Assembly: GCF_003946395.1 (NCBI RefSeq)
Contig: NZ_RHNZ01000003.1
Location: forward strand, 161,333 to 225,332
Direction: 5' to 3'
Source: Levilactobacillus fuyuanensis
Lineage (GTDB): Bacteria > Bacillota > Bacilli > Lactobacillales > Lactobacillaceae
DNA: 64,000 nucleotides
The position numbers and the translations under genes were made by a program. Positions 48,562 to 57,799 of this stretch are shown one piece after another. A model generated the notes under the pieces. That model was not told the origin of the DNA. It made no database searches and was given only the letters and a program-made list of their open reading frames with translations. Position 1 is the stretch's first letter. Every line of letters starts with the position of its first letter.

Positions 48562-50172
48562 TTATTTCCAGTAAGCGTACTTGTACTGTGCATCGGTCAT
48601 CATGGTGTACTTCAAGCCACCCACTTGGTTTGAAACCAGGTGTGCTTTGGCTTGTTGGTAGAGTGGCACGAGACCAGCTTGTTGGGTCACGTACTTGTCG
48701 GCTTCCTTCATCAGATCCCACCGTTGTTGCGTGGTGTAAGTGGAAGTGTCATCGATCTTCTTTAACAGGTTGGTGTAGTGTGCATTGTCCCACTTCGTGA
48801 AGTTAACCGGACTGGTGCCGTCAGCCATTTGTAAGAAGTCAGATGGATCCCGCCAACCAGTGTTCCAGCCATCCAGGTCGATGTCGAAGTTCCCGGCAGA
48901 ACCCTTCGCAATCTGTTGGGCCAGTGGCATGGACTTGATAGTCAACTTCAGACCAGGCATGTACTTTTGAGCTTGTTGTTGCAGGTATTGCGCCGCATGC
49001 TTCTGTTCATCAGTGTCGGCCGTCAGCAATTCTAGGCTGGCACTCTTAATGCCGAGTTCCTGCTTAGCCTGGTTCCACAATTGCGTGGCCTTCTTAGGGT
49101 TGTAGCTCAACAGGTTACCGACATATTCAGAGAAGTCCTTGCCGGTGGTTGGATCATCACCATCGCCATAAGGAATCAAGCTCTTGGCTGCGGCTGATCC
49201 ATCCTGTAAGACATTCTTGGTCAGCGCGTTCCGATCAATGACGTAGGAGAAGGCTTGCCGTACCTTGGTGTTGTGCGTCACCGTCTTCTTGTCATTGAAT
49301 TCCAGGAACCGCATGGAGCTGTTCAACGTGGTCTTCAGTTCTTTATTGTTAGCATTTTGCTTGATGTACTGGCCAGATAAAGTCGTCTCTTGGACCTTGC
49401 CAGATTTAAATAAACTAGCGGAGGTTCCTGGGTCCTTAACGACCTGAACGGCAACCTTATTGATCTTAACATTCTTGGCATTCCAGTAATGCGTGTTCTT
49501 CACGTATGACCAGCTATCCGTTGTGCCACTCCAACCAACTAACTTGTAAGCCCCTTCGGACATCGTCTTCGTGGATGACGTGCCATAATTGCTACCATAC
49601 TTCTTAAAGAGATCCGTCTTCATAGGATATTCGGATGTTGCCAAGATATCTGGTAACCAAGGTTGCGCCTTTGACAGGGTCAACTGTAACGTTGACTTGT
49701 CCAACGCCTTTACACCCAGTGACGAAACAGCCTTTTTGCCCGCTTGAACGGCATCGTAGTTCTTCAGGAATTTCAGTTTGTTCGCCACTTGTGATTTTGA
49801 CTTAGGGTTGATCTGCCATTGGAAGGAGGTGACGAAATCTTGCGCCGTGACGGGATCACCGTTGGCCCACTTGGCTGCCTTCTTGATCTTGAACGTATAA
49901 ACCGTACCATTCTTCGTTGGCTTAACGACCTTTTCGGCCACGCCGGCAACGACCTTACCATTTTCATTCAGTGTATACAAGCCTTCTTGCGTCTGGGAAA
50001 TGATGCTAGAACTGTTGGAATCCCCAGAAATTGCTGGATTGGCCGTAGCCGGATTCCCAACCATGGTGACGTTCAATGCCTTATCATCACTACTCTTGGC
50101 CTGCGTGGTGCCACAACCTGCTAATGCTGCAATTGCCAATAACCCGAAGCTTAATCCTACTAATTTTTTCAT
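48562..50172 (-). CDS. oppA: Oligopeptide ABC transporter substrate-binding lipoprotein
   Basis: A 536-residue SBP family 5 protein. ATG 50172 (MKKLVGLSFGLL) has GAGGG 8 bases upstream; the frame is open 24 bases further. The lipobox LAGC places the lipidated cysteine at residue 20. Family segments include YTFKIKKAAKWANGDPVTAQDFV (the SBP_bac_5 signature region), VRQAFSYVIDRNAL and GWNTGWRDPSDFL. No permease or ATPase gene is adjacent, so it must work with a transporter encoded elsewhere. Controlled by the upstream T-box. Confidence 0.93.
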   Translation of the reverse strand: MKKLVGLSFGLLAIAALAGCGTTQAKSSDDKALNVTMVGNPATANPAISGDSNSSSIISQTQEGLYTLNENGKVVAGVAEKVVKPTKNGTVYTFKIKKAAKWANGDPVTAQDFVTSFQWQINPKSKSQVANKLKFLKNYDAVQAGKKAVSSLGVKALDKSTLQLTLSKAQPWLPDILATSEYPMKTDLFKKYGSNYGTSSTKTMSEGAYKLVGWSGTTDSWSYVKNTHYWNAKNVKINKVAVQVVKDPGTSASLFKSGKVQETTLSGQYIKQNANNKELKTTLNSSMRFLEFNDKKTVTHNTKVRQAFSYVIDRNALTKNVLQDGSAAAKSLIPYGDGDDPTTGKDFSEYVGNLLSYNPKKATQLWNQAKQELGIKSASLELLTADTDEQKHAAQYLQQQAQKYMPGLKLTIKSMPLAQQIAKGSAGNFDIDLDGWNTGWRDPSDFLQMADGTSPVNFTKWDNAHYTNLLKKIDDTSTYTTQQRWDLMKEADKYVTQQAGLVPLYQQAKAHLVSNQVGGLKYTMMTDAQYKYAYWK

Positions 50173-50203
50173 AATCCAATCCCTCATTTCATTCAACTAA
50201 AAA

Positions 50204-50460
50204 GAGCCACTCATCCTCGTTGGTTTCCTCAAACCAACAAGGGCGAATGACTCGCGGTACCACCTTGTTTTATCTCTCATGGAGCTGATCACAGCCAGCT
50301 CTCCGTGCGGTAATGGGCACGACCCAGAGGTAACTACTACTTTCATTACCGCGACGCTCCGATGCGCTTCACCCTAACCATTTGATTCGGCTCCCATCGG
50401 CCCGAACTCGCTTGGCAAATTGATTAAGGTTACTCTTCATTGCTTAGTCTCATATATTGA
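50204..50460 (-). promoter_or_regulatory. T-box riboswitch controlling oppA
   Basis: On the minus strand the conserved T-box GGTGGTACCGCG is at 50253-50264, in the antiterminator. It is followed by a long terminator hairpin (50204-50252, arms including GTTGGTTT and AAACCAAC) and TTTTT. Upstream lie a Stem I-like region with GAAGAGTAAC and a GCGAG...GAGCC distal element. Uncharged tRNA would favour antitermination and so raise peptide uptake when an amino acid is short. I could not assign the specifier codon safely. Confidence 0.9.
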
Positions 50461-50465
50461 TATTA

Positions 50466-50494
50466 AATTTATCATCATTCATTATTGCTGTCAA
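50466..50494 (-). promoter_or_regulatory. Promoter of the T-box/oppA transcript
   Basis: -35 TTGACA (50489-50494) and -10 TAAATT (50466-50471) on the minus strand, 17 bases apart. Confidence 0.75.
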
Positions 50495-50542
50495 TACTTT
50501 TATAAACATTCATTTTTATGTATATTTTCTGAATATTCGGTT

Positions 50543-50580
50543 AAAAAAAGAGCTAACCCTTATCCCTGTAGGTTAGCTCT
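50543..50580 (-). terminator. Terminator after the 93-residue gene
   Basis: Arms AGAGCTAACC and GGTTAGCTCT with a loop of about 11 bases and AAAAAAA on the left (U-run on the minus strand). Confidence 0.85.
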
Positions 50581-50638
50581 CCTGTATATTCATGTTTAAA
50601 CACTCAAAAATACGTTAAAATTCGTTTAGATATTCATT

Positions 50639-50920
50639 TTAGTGTTGTGGCTGATTCTGTTGTTGCTGTTGTCGCGTCGGTGATGTAGTCGTTGTCTGAC
50701 GACTGACCGTCTTACCTTCTTGACTCGTTGTGGTCTGCGTCTTGATTTCGACGTGACCGCTCCCCGTTGTATTCGTCACTTGTACCGCCGTCTGCCCAGA
50801 TGTGGGCTTCACGACGGAATCCGTAATCGTTGACTGATTCCGCGGTGGCTGCGCAAATAGTAGCAAGCCGAGCACGAGACCGATCAACAGACCACAGACT
50901 CCCCTTATCTGTTTTTTCAT
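50639..50920 (-). CDS. Small membrane-anchored Thr/Gln-rich protein
   Basis: A 93-residue protein. N-terminal TM or signal segment (VCGLLIGLVLGLLLFA), then a low-complexity Thr/Ser/Gln extracellular part ending in a poly-Gln run (QQQQQNQPQH). No domain recognised. ATG is preceded by GGGAAA, a weak ribosome binding site. It has its own terminator. Confidence 0.55.
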   Translation of the reverse strand: MKKQIRGVCGLLIGLVLGLLLFAQPPRNQSTITDSVVKPTSGQTAVQVTNTTGSGHVEIKTQTTTSQEGKTVSRQTTTTSPTRQQQQQNQPQH

Positions 50921-50990
50921 GTGCTTTCCCCTATTTCCCTAATAATCCAGATAGTTTCCTAGTGTCATTATACACCATTCGCGTCAGAAC

Positions 50991-52169
50991 TCATTTAAAA
51001 ATTTCCACACGGTGTTGGTTCCCAGTAATAATGACGCCGTTGAGCGCCAAGATCGCCAGGTTCGCGACCGCCGCAATAATGAAGAGCAGCGTATAGGAGG
51101 AATGATCAATGACAATCCCCCCGAACAATGGACCGACCGCCTTACCGACCGAGGCCCAGGCGTTGGCCATACCCTGATATTTGCCTTTAACGGCAACGGG
51201 GGTCAGATTGTTGACAATCGCTGGAATGGCTGGAAACGCCGTCGCCTCACCCATCGTCAAGATGACCATCGCAATCACGAAGTGCAGGTAGTCCTTGGCA
51301 AAGATCAGGGTCACAAACGATACCGCAACGAAGAAGATGCCGGCATACACTTGCATGTAGAGATTACTAATGTAGTGGGAGAACCAGTTGATCAACGCCT
51401 GAAAGACCACGATGAGACCCGCGTTAAGCGTCCACAACAGACTGTAATCCTTCATCGGAATGCCCATTCCCGTCATGTAGACGGATAAGTTCGACACCCA
51501 TTGTTCGTACATGATCCAGATGACCACTAGTGAAATAAAGAAACCCGCCATGATGCGCCGATTGGGTAGTGCGATGTGCACGTGTTGATTTTCCTGCTTA
51601 ACGATTTGCCGTTGCATCACGGCTGGCGCATGGTAACACAGAATCGCTACGGCCAGAAAGAGAACAAACAGGCTCGCCGCGATCCCAAAGAGCAGGGTCA
51701 CGCTGGTATTATAGATGTAGCCCACCATTGCCGTTCCCAAGACGACCCCCAGGTTCTGCGCAAAGTATAACATGTTAAATATGTATCGCCCATCACGGCT
51801 ATGAATCGTGGTCCCGAGTGAGTTGACCATCGTCAGCGTCCAGCCCGATGCTAATCCCAAGAAGATCAGCGAAATGGGGAACGCCGGCCAGTCATGATTA
51901 AAGATCAAACTGCTCAGCGTCAGTAGGGAAACGGTAACCCCACCGATCGTCAGATAATACGGATTCAAGCGGTCAAATAAGCGGCCGCCCAGCACACTCC
52001 CGACCACGTTTGCCAGGGAGTAAAAGAGCAAGACGATGCCGACCTCGGTCAGCGAAGTCCCCAACCGATTGTGCATGTAGATCGTGGTCAACGGCCAAAT
52101 GAAGCTCATGCCAATGCTGCTAAACAGTGCGCCTAGTAACAACCAGCGGAGCCGAATTTCTTGTTTCAT
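50991..52169 (-). CDS. MFS transporter, drug/H+ antiporter-like
   Basis: A 392-residue protein with about 11-12 hydrophobic segments. N-terminal WPLTTIYMHNRLGTSLTEVG and the loop 2-3 segment VVGSVLGGRLFDRLNP resemble motif A (GxLaDrxGrr) of the major facilitator superfamily. GGAGG precedes ATG. Substrate unknown; multidrug-type exporters of this size are common in lactobacilli. It is divergent from the FMN reductase gene. Confidence 0.85.
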   Translation of the reverse strand: MKQEIRLRWLLLGALFSSIGMSFIWPLTTIYMHNRLGTSLTEVGIVLLFYSLANVVGSVLGGRLFDRLNPYYLTIGGVTVSLLTLSSLIFNHDWPAFPISLIFLGLASGWTLTMVNSLGTTIHSRDGRYIFNMLYFAQNLGVVLGTAMVGYIYNTSVTLLFGIAASLFVLFLAVAILCYHAPAVMQRQIVKQENQHVHIALPNRRIMAGFFISLVVIWIMYEQWVSNLSVYMTGMGIPMKDYSLLWTLNAGLIVVFQALINWFSHYISNLYMQVYAGIFFVAVSFVTLIFAKDYLHFVIAMVILTMGEATAFPAIPAIVNNLTPVAVKGKYQGMANAWASVGKAVGPLFGGIVIDHSSYTLLFIIAAVANLAILALNGVIITGNQHRVEIFK

Positions 52170-52315
52170 AGTGCTCCTCCTTTCGCAAATTGCATGTTAA
52201 GCTACATTCTAGCACTAGCCTCCAGGAAATAACTACCCGTCAATTTGCGGAAAGCGTTGTCATTTTGATGACCGCAAGCTTTATAAAATTTCTTACATAC
52301 AAGGGAGTTCTGCTC

Positions 52316-52852
52316 ATGTCTATCTTATTCATCAACGGTAGCCCACGCCGTCAAGGCAACACCGCAACCCTTGGCAATCGTCTGCTCACCAACATTCCCC
52401 ACACGACACTGAATCTAGCCGACTATCAGCTCAACTTTGCACAGGACCAACGTGAGACTAAGCAGCCCCAATGGGACCTGACCGACGACTACGAGCACCT
52501 CATGACCACCTACTTTGCCCCGGCTAGCGACATTATTCTGGGCACACCGGTCTACTGGTATGGGATGACTGGCCAGCTCAAAGTCTTCATGGATCGCTGG
52601 TTCGACAGTTTTAGCCATGACTTTCCGTTTGCCGGCAAGCGGATCTATCTCCTAGTTATCGGCGCCGACCAGCCGGAGATCAAAGCCACTGGTATCACCC
52701 AAGCAGTCCGTTACTCCTGTGATTGGCTCGAGATGGCCTTCTGCGGAACAGGTGTTGTCACCGCCGACGGACCGCAAGATGTCGCCCACTTTGCGACGCT
52801 CCCTGTCAGTTGTCAGGCGCTGCGTCAGAAAATTAAAACTAACGCCAAATAA
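52316..52852 (+). CDS. NAD(P)H-dependent FMN reductase / flavodoxin-fold oxidoreductase
   Basis: A 178-residue protein. ATG 52316 with AAGGGAG upstream starts MSILFINGSPRRQGNTATL, in which NGSPRRQGNT is the FMN phosphate loop. LGTPVYWYGMTGQLKVFMDRW is the conserved flavin-ring segment of the NADPH-dependent FMN reductase family. The open frame to 52190 upstream has no matching ribosome binding site. The physiological acceptor is unknown. A parS-like site overlaps its stop codon by one or two bases. Confidence 0.85.
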   Translation: MSILFINGSPRRQGNTATLGNRLLTNIPHTTLNLADYQLNFAQDQRETKQPQWDLTDDYEHLMTTYFAPASDIILGTPVYWYGMTGQLKVFMDRWFDSFSHDFPFAGKRIYLLVIGADQPEIKATGITQAVRYSCDWLEMAFCGTGVVTADGPQDVAHFATLPVSCQALRQKIKTNAK

Positions 52853-52868
52853 TGTTTCATGTGAAACA
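52853..52868. promoter_or_regulatory. parS-like ParB site
   Basis: TGTTTCATGTGAAACA, the reverse complement of the 16-mer at 8096 and 25211. It has 15 of 16 matches to the Firmicute parS consensus. Confidence 0.55.
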
Positions 52869-52871
52869 TTC

Positions 52872-52926
52872 GCCATCTAAAATAGCCCCATACCAGTCAA
52901 TAACCGGTACGAGGCTTAATTTTAGA
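52872..52926 (+). terminator. Probable terminator of the FMN reductase gene
   Basis: AAAATAGCC...ATACC and GGTA...GGCTTAATTTT arms with mismatches. Confidence 0.55.
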
Positions 52927-53335
52927 CAAAGAAAAAACCACCGCTCGGGGAAAGCGATGGTCATCGGAGTAGGGGTAACGTCATTATACTAATGACGTTA
53001 ACTATTTTTTCATTATTCCAGGGGAGGAGGAGTACATGAAAAAAGATTGTTAATCTTTGGTAGAAGCAACCGATTGGTTAACTTCTATGATTCATATAGT
53101 AATCTGAAAATATGACGAAAATGTGAACTTTCTAGCACAACCCTATGAATTTTGCGCATAAACACCATTTATCCACTTATTTTCACGAATAAAATAACAA
53201 TTATGGGTCACAACTTGACTGATATCAATTTATTCGAACCCATTTCGACCACAATTAGTCCCTCGCTACCGGCCGCTCATTGTACCTAAAAAGTGCCTTG
53301 AGCGACAACCGCCGTCCAAGACCCCCCCACTAAAC
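52927..53335. other. Intergenic region with a strong SD and a five-codon frame
   Basis: About 410 bases. At 52935-52965 there is a hairpin with ACCACCGCT / AGCGATGGT arms. A second inverted repeat ATGACGTTA overlaps 52977-53001. GGGGAGGAGG at 53021-53030 precedes ATG 53036, which opens only MKKDC and stops at 53051-53053. The rest, up to the dnaB stop, holds nothing I recognise. Confidence 0.45.
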
Positions 53336-54736
53336 TTATTGTTGCCCATCCGGCACATAGGCCACGGATGAGAATTTATTGAATGATTTTACGAATAACA
53401 ATTTGACGGTTCCCCGAGGACCCGACCGATTCTTTTCAATAATGACTTCAACTTCACCGACATCTTGATCCCCGTCATCACGCGGATCACTGTCGTTACC
53501 GCCACCACCGTCTTCATCGCCATCGCGTTCGTAATAGTCATCACGATACAGGAAGGAAACGATATCGGCATCTTGTTCGATTGATCCGGATTCCCGAATA
53601 TCGGACAACACAGGCCGCTTGTCTTGCCGTTGTTCCACACCCCGTGAGAGCTGTGACAGCGCAATAACGGGCACGTGAAGTTCCTTAGCCAACTTCTTGA
53701 GTTGCCGCGAAATATCGGACACTTCTTGTTGCCGACTTTCGTGGTTGGTGCCTTCGATCAGCTGAAGGTAATCGATCACGATTAAACCTAGATTACCCTT
53801 TTCCTTGGCCAGGCGCCGACACTTGGCCCGAATTTCGGTAATCTTGTTCCCGGCCGTATCGTCGATGTAGATGCTGGCCTTGGCCAAGCTTCCCATCGCT
53901 ACAATCAGGTTCTGCCACTCGTCTTCTGAGAGCTGACCAGTCCGCAGATGGTTGGCATCGATGGAGCCTTCCGCACAGAGCATCCGGTTGACCAACGATT
54001 CCGCACTCATTTCCAGACTAAAGATCGCCACAGTCTTGTCCGTCTTGGTACCCACATTTTGCGCAATATTCAGCGCAAAGGCCGTCTTCCCTACGGCAGG
54101 ACGTGCGGCGAGAATCATCAATTCATCGTTGTGCAGCCCCGTCGTCATCTTATCCAGCTCGGCATATCCCGTCGACAACCCGGTGATGATGTCTCCTTGC
54201 TCAGATAACTTGTTAATCTCTTCAAAGGAATTGTTCAGCACGTCGCGAATCGGCTTGAAACCAGATTGATTACGGGTCTCCGCCACACTCATGATGTCCC
54301 GTTCGGCGTTGTCTAACAGGTCTGAGACGTCCTCATCCTGCTGATAGCCTTGCGTGGCAATGTTCGTCGCCGTTTGGATCAGACGCCGTAAAATGGCCTT
54401 TTCTTGGACAATTTTGGCATAGTAAGTGGCATTGGCGGCCGTTGGCACGGCGCCTGCCAATTCGGCGATATAGGTGATGCCACCCACATCGTCCAGTTCG
54501 TTTTTCGCCGTCAAACGGTCCGTGATAGTCACCACATCAATGGCTTCATCGCGGTCGTTGAGGTCGATCATGGCTTGAAATATAATTTGATGTTCCCGGC
54601 GGTAGAAATCCTCCGGCGCCAGGTATTCCAACGCATCCACCAACGCGTCGGTACTCAAAAAGATCGCCCCGAGGACGGCCTTTTCGGCATCGAGGTTCTG
54701 TGGTGGTGTGTGGTCTGTTAGTACGTTATTATCCAT
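53336..54736 (-). CDS. dnaB: DnaB replicative DNA helicase
   Basis: A 466-residue hexameric helicase. N-terminal domain NLDAEKAVLGAIFLS, C-terminal RecA-like domain with Walker A ARPAVGKTAFALN (about 213), Walker B LIVIDYLQLIEG (about 315), the ALSQLSRGVEQR motif and DIRESGSIEQDAD. An acidic Gly/Asp insert (DGDEDGGGGNDSDPRDDGD, about 412-430) is longer than usual. Order gdpP-rplI-dnaB is the standard Firmicute arrangement. Confidence 0.97.
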   Translation of the reverse strand: MDNNVLTDHTPPQNLDAEKAVLGAIFLSTDALVDALEYLAPEDFYRREHQIIFQAMIDLNDRDEAIDVVTITDRLTAKNELDDVGGITYIAELAGAVPTAANATYYAKIVQEKAILRRLIQTATNIATQGYQQDEDVSDLLDNAERDIMSVAETRNQSGFKPIRDVLNNSFEEINKLSEQGDIITGLSTGYAELDKMTTGLHNDELMILAARPAVGKTAFALNIAQNVGTKTDKTVAIFSLEMSAESLVNRMLCAEGSIDANHLRTGQLSEDEWQNLIVAMGSLAKASIYIDDTAGNKITEIRAKCRRLAKEKGNLGLIVIDYLQLIEGTNHESRQQEVSDISRQLKKLAKELHVPVIALSQLSRGVEQRQDKRPVLSDIRESGSIEQDADIVSFLYRDDYYERDGDEDGGGGNDSDPRDDGDQDVGEVEVIIEKNRSGPRGTVKLLFVKSFNKFSSVAYVPDGQQ

Positions 54737-54916
54737 GCTTAACTATTTACCTCTTCACTGGCCTCTTCAACAATAATCAGACATTCATTCTACCATGTAA
54801 TCGGTCGCCAGGTAAAATCAGATGACCGACCCATTTCTGCGGAGATTCTACTATGAATCATACACTAATTTTCCCGTCCCGCGGTACCCAAATGCTTCGA
54901 TCAAATGATGGGAACA

Positions 54917-54943
54917 AAAAACCGCCAGTAACACGGCGGTTTT
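54917..54943 (-). terminator. Terminator after rplI
   Basis: Arms AAAACCGCC and GGCGGTTTT with an 8-base loop. It lies between rplI and dnaB, so dnaB probably has its own promoter in 54737-54916. Confidence 0.8.
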
Positions 54944-54954
54944 CAATAACTTAA

Positions 54955-55413
54955 TTATTTTTGCTTCGCTGCCACGTGCACGCGAATCTTAGCGGTCACG
55001 TCAGTGTGAAGCTTGACCGGCACGTTGGTGTAGCCCAACGACCGGATTGGTTCTGGCAGTTCAACTTTGCGCTTATCAATCTTTAAATCAAATTGCTTTT
55101 GCAAAGCTTGGACGATCTGTTTGCTTGGAATGGAGCCAAACAGCCGACCATCTTCGCCGGCCTTAGCCACGATCTCAACGACCGTCTTATCGTCTTCCAA
55201 GTGCTTTTGCAGATCCTTGGCTTCAGCTAAGTTTTCAGCCTCACGCCGTTCTTCCGCAATGCGTTCACCCTTTAACTGGCTCATCGCAGCTTGGTTGGCT
55301 TCCTTAGCCAACCCGCGTTTGATCAGGAAGTTTTGGGCGTAGCCATCGGGAACATTCTTGATTTCACCGCGCTTACCTTTACCGCGGACATCTTTCATAA
55401 AAATGACTTTCAC
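54955..55413 (-). CDS. rplI: 50S ribosomal protein L9
   Basis: A 152-residue protein. GTG 55413 ([19 protein letters not shown]) is the canonical L9 N-terminus and has GAGGAG 8 bases upstream; an in-frame GTG 9 bases earlier overlaps that site. [13 protein letters not shown] is the rRNA-binding signature. L9 binds domain V of 23S rRNA at the base of the L1 stalk. Confidence 0.97.
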   Translation of the reverse strand: MKVIFMKDVRGKGKRGEIKNVPDGYAQNFLIKRGLAKEANQAAMSQLKGERIAEERREAENLAEAKDLQKHLEDDKTVVEIVAKAGEDGRLFGSIPSKQIVQALQKQFDLKIDKRKVELPEPIRSLGYTNVPVKLHTDVTAKIRVHVAAKQK

Positions 55414-55487
55414 GTCGGTCACTCCTCACTCATCATTCAATATTGTTACTTCTAATCCTACGCCGAAACGTCGCTAGAAGCAATTAA

Positions 55488-57503
55488 CTACGTGGTTGCC
55501 GGTTCTGGCTCATCAGAGTGCGTCAGAATATCCAGCAACTGCTGTTTAACTTCGGCCACGGACTTGTCGCTGATCTGGGTTGCGGCATTGGACAGATGAC
55601 CACCGCCACCCATAGCTTCCATGACCAGTTGGACGTTGATCTCACCCAATGACCGGGCGGAAATCCCCACGCGACCATCCGCCCGCCGCGTAATCACAAA
55701 CGATGCATCCACGCCAGACATGTTCAACAGGTCATCGGATGCCTGCGCCGCCGTGACTGGATCGTAGGTTTGATCCTCTTCACCGGTAATTAAGGCCATG
55801 TCCTCATTGACGAACTCAACCATTTCAATCAAGTGATTGCGTTGTAGATAACTGTCGACATTTTCCTTCATATACTGCTGCATCTCAATCGAATCGGCGC
55901 CGGCAGACCGCAAGTAACTTGCAGCGTCAAACGTCCGGGTCCCGGTCCGCAACGAGAAGTGCTTGGTATCCACGAAGATCCCGGTCAACATCGCTGTGGC
56001 TTCCAGCTTATTGATAGGTTCCCCTTCTTGGGACTGGTACTCAAACATTTCCGTGATTAATTCACACGTCGAGCTGGCATACGGTTCAATGTAGACCAAC
56101 AGTGGATTTTCGGGGAACTCTTCGCCTCGCCGGTGATGGTCAATGATCATCACCCGATTTTCCAAACGGTGATAGAGGTCTGCCGAAATGGAAATCGATG
56201 GCTTCGAGTGGTCAACCATCAGCAACATACTCTGCGCTGTGGTCTTTTCCAGGGCCTCTTGCGGCGAAATGATGGCGGCGTCGATATCGGGGTAGTTCTT
56301 CAGATTATCCAACAACCGTTGCACATCCGAGTGAACCGTCTCCTTATCCAACACAATCCAACAGGTCTTGTGATTCATCTTGGCAATCCGACGAATCCCC
56401 AGGCAAGCGCCCAGTGAATCCATATCCGGTTGTGTATGACCCTGCACGAAGATCTGGTCGGACTCGTTCATCAGCTCTTGCAGGGCTTGTGAAATCATCC
56501 GGGCTCTGACCCGCGTCCGCTTCTCCATTGGATTGGTCTTGCCGCCATAGTAACGTGCTTCCTGATCGGCGGCCTTGACCACAACCTGGTCCCCACCCCG
56601 GCCGAGGGCTAAGTCCAGATTACTCTGCGCCTGGTCCGCCAGCTTATTCAGGTTTGGATCACCGTAAGCAATCCCGATACTCAGGGTCAACGGGAAGTTT
56701 TGCTTCGACGTTGTCTCCCGGATTGTATCCAGAATCTTAAACTTATCGGCTTCGATGGCCGCCAACGACTTAGCGTAGGCCAAGACGAAGTAGTGGTCGT
56801 CATCCAGTTGCTTTAAGTACATGTCAAACTGTTGCACCCACGAAGATAATTCATTAGTCACGTAGTTTCGCAGGTTAGAAATATCCTGATCGGTCATCGA
56901 CTGGGTCACTTCATCGTAGTTATCCAAGAAGACCTGGCCAATGGCGATTTTTTCATTATCATACTGTTCTTGAATCAACTGGTAATGCGTGATGTCGTAG
57001 AGGTAAACGGCATGAAAATCCGGCTCCACAAACAACGTAAAGCGGTTATCGCGCCACTTCACAGTCGTCATCGTCTTGGGTTCAGCGTCGTTGATCAATT
57101 TGGCAAGCTCTGCATCCACGTCGTTGATCGACCGACTCAACACGTCGGTATCACCGAAGTAATTCTGCAGATACGGATTGACCCATTCCACCTGATCGCT
57201 ATCGCCCAGAATCATGACACCGGGCGGCATCCGCAACAGGGCTTCTTGCTCGCCCTGTTGAATTCGAAACGACAGATCGGAAATGTACTGCGTCGTGTCG
57301 TCGCCGATCTCCGCCATAGTGTTGAACACCACCAGCGTCGCGATTCCCACCAGGACTAAGACGATCACGCCAAAGACCCAGTTCAACAGAAACGACAGGA
57401 CAATTCCAAGAATGGCCAGAGCAGCCGTCATGATAGCGATACCGCGTAGACGCCGGTTCTGTAAGAACTCGGGTATGTTGGATCGCGAAAATAATTTTTT
57501 CAT
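55488..57503 (-). CDS. gdpP: GdpP, c-di-AMP phosphodiesterase
   Basis: About 671 residues, starting at ATG 57503 (MKKLFSRSNIPEFLQ) with GAGGAG upstream. Two TM helices (about 22-60), a PAS domain, a degenerate GGDEF domain, then DHH (GHTQPDMDSLGACLGI and IDHHRRGEEFPENP) and DHHA1 (MGGGGHLSNAATQ). It hydrolyses c-di-AMP to pApA, affecting wall homeostasis, potassium and beta-lactam tolerance. All DHH ligands are visible. Confidence 0.96.
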   Translation of the reverse strand: MKKLFSRSNIPEFLQNRRLRGIAIMTAALAILGIVLSFLLNWVFGVIVLVLVGIATLVVFNTMAEIGDDTTQYISDLSFRIQQGEQEALLRMPPGVMILGDSDQVEWVNPYLQNYFGDTDVLSRSINDVDAELAKLINDAEPKTMTTVKWRDNRFTLFVEPDFHAVYLYDITHYQLIQEQYDNEKIAIGQVFLDNYDEVTQSMTDQDISNLRNYVTNELSSWVQQFDMYLKQLDDDHYFVLAYAKSLAAIEADKFKILDTIRETTSKQNFPLTLSIGIAYGDPNLNKLADQAQSNLDLALGRGGDQVVVKAADQEARYYGGKTNPMEKRTRVRARMISQALQELMNESDQIFVQGHTQPDMDSLGACLGIRRIAKMNHKTCWIVLDKETVHSDVQRLLDNLKNYPDIDAAIISPQEALEKTTAQSMLLMVDHSKPSISISADLYHRLENRVMIIDHHRRGEEFPENPLLVYIEPYASSTCELITEMFEYQSQEGEPINKLEATAMLTGIFVDTKHFSLRTGTRTFDAASYLRSAGADSIEMQQYMKENVDSYLQRNHLIEMVEFVNEDMALITGEEDQTYDPVTAAQASDDLLNMSGVDASFVITRRADGRVGISARSLGEINVQLVMEAMGGGGHLSNAATQISDKSVAEVKQQLLDILTHSDEPEPATT

Positions 57504-57799
57504 TTTGCTCCTCATCTGATTCATCTGGAAAAATTCGTTTTGACCGCCACTTCACGGGCTTCCCGCGGGGGGACCAAAAAGTTACAAATAATACCTATAT
57601 TTTATCACACTCCGGGGTAATCACAAAACTTACCTGCGTCAAAGAACCCCGGCATGGCGGGGCTGCTTACTATTCTTTAGTTGGTAATGCATAAATAACG
57701 GCAGTTTTGATAAAGCGCTGTCAATTTTATCAAAAGCCTTGACCTTGACGCCACGGCAACCTCTATAGTAAGTTCTAAGCAAGAAAGGAGGTGGTCACG

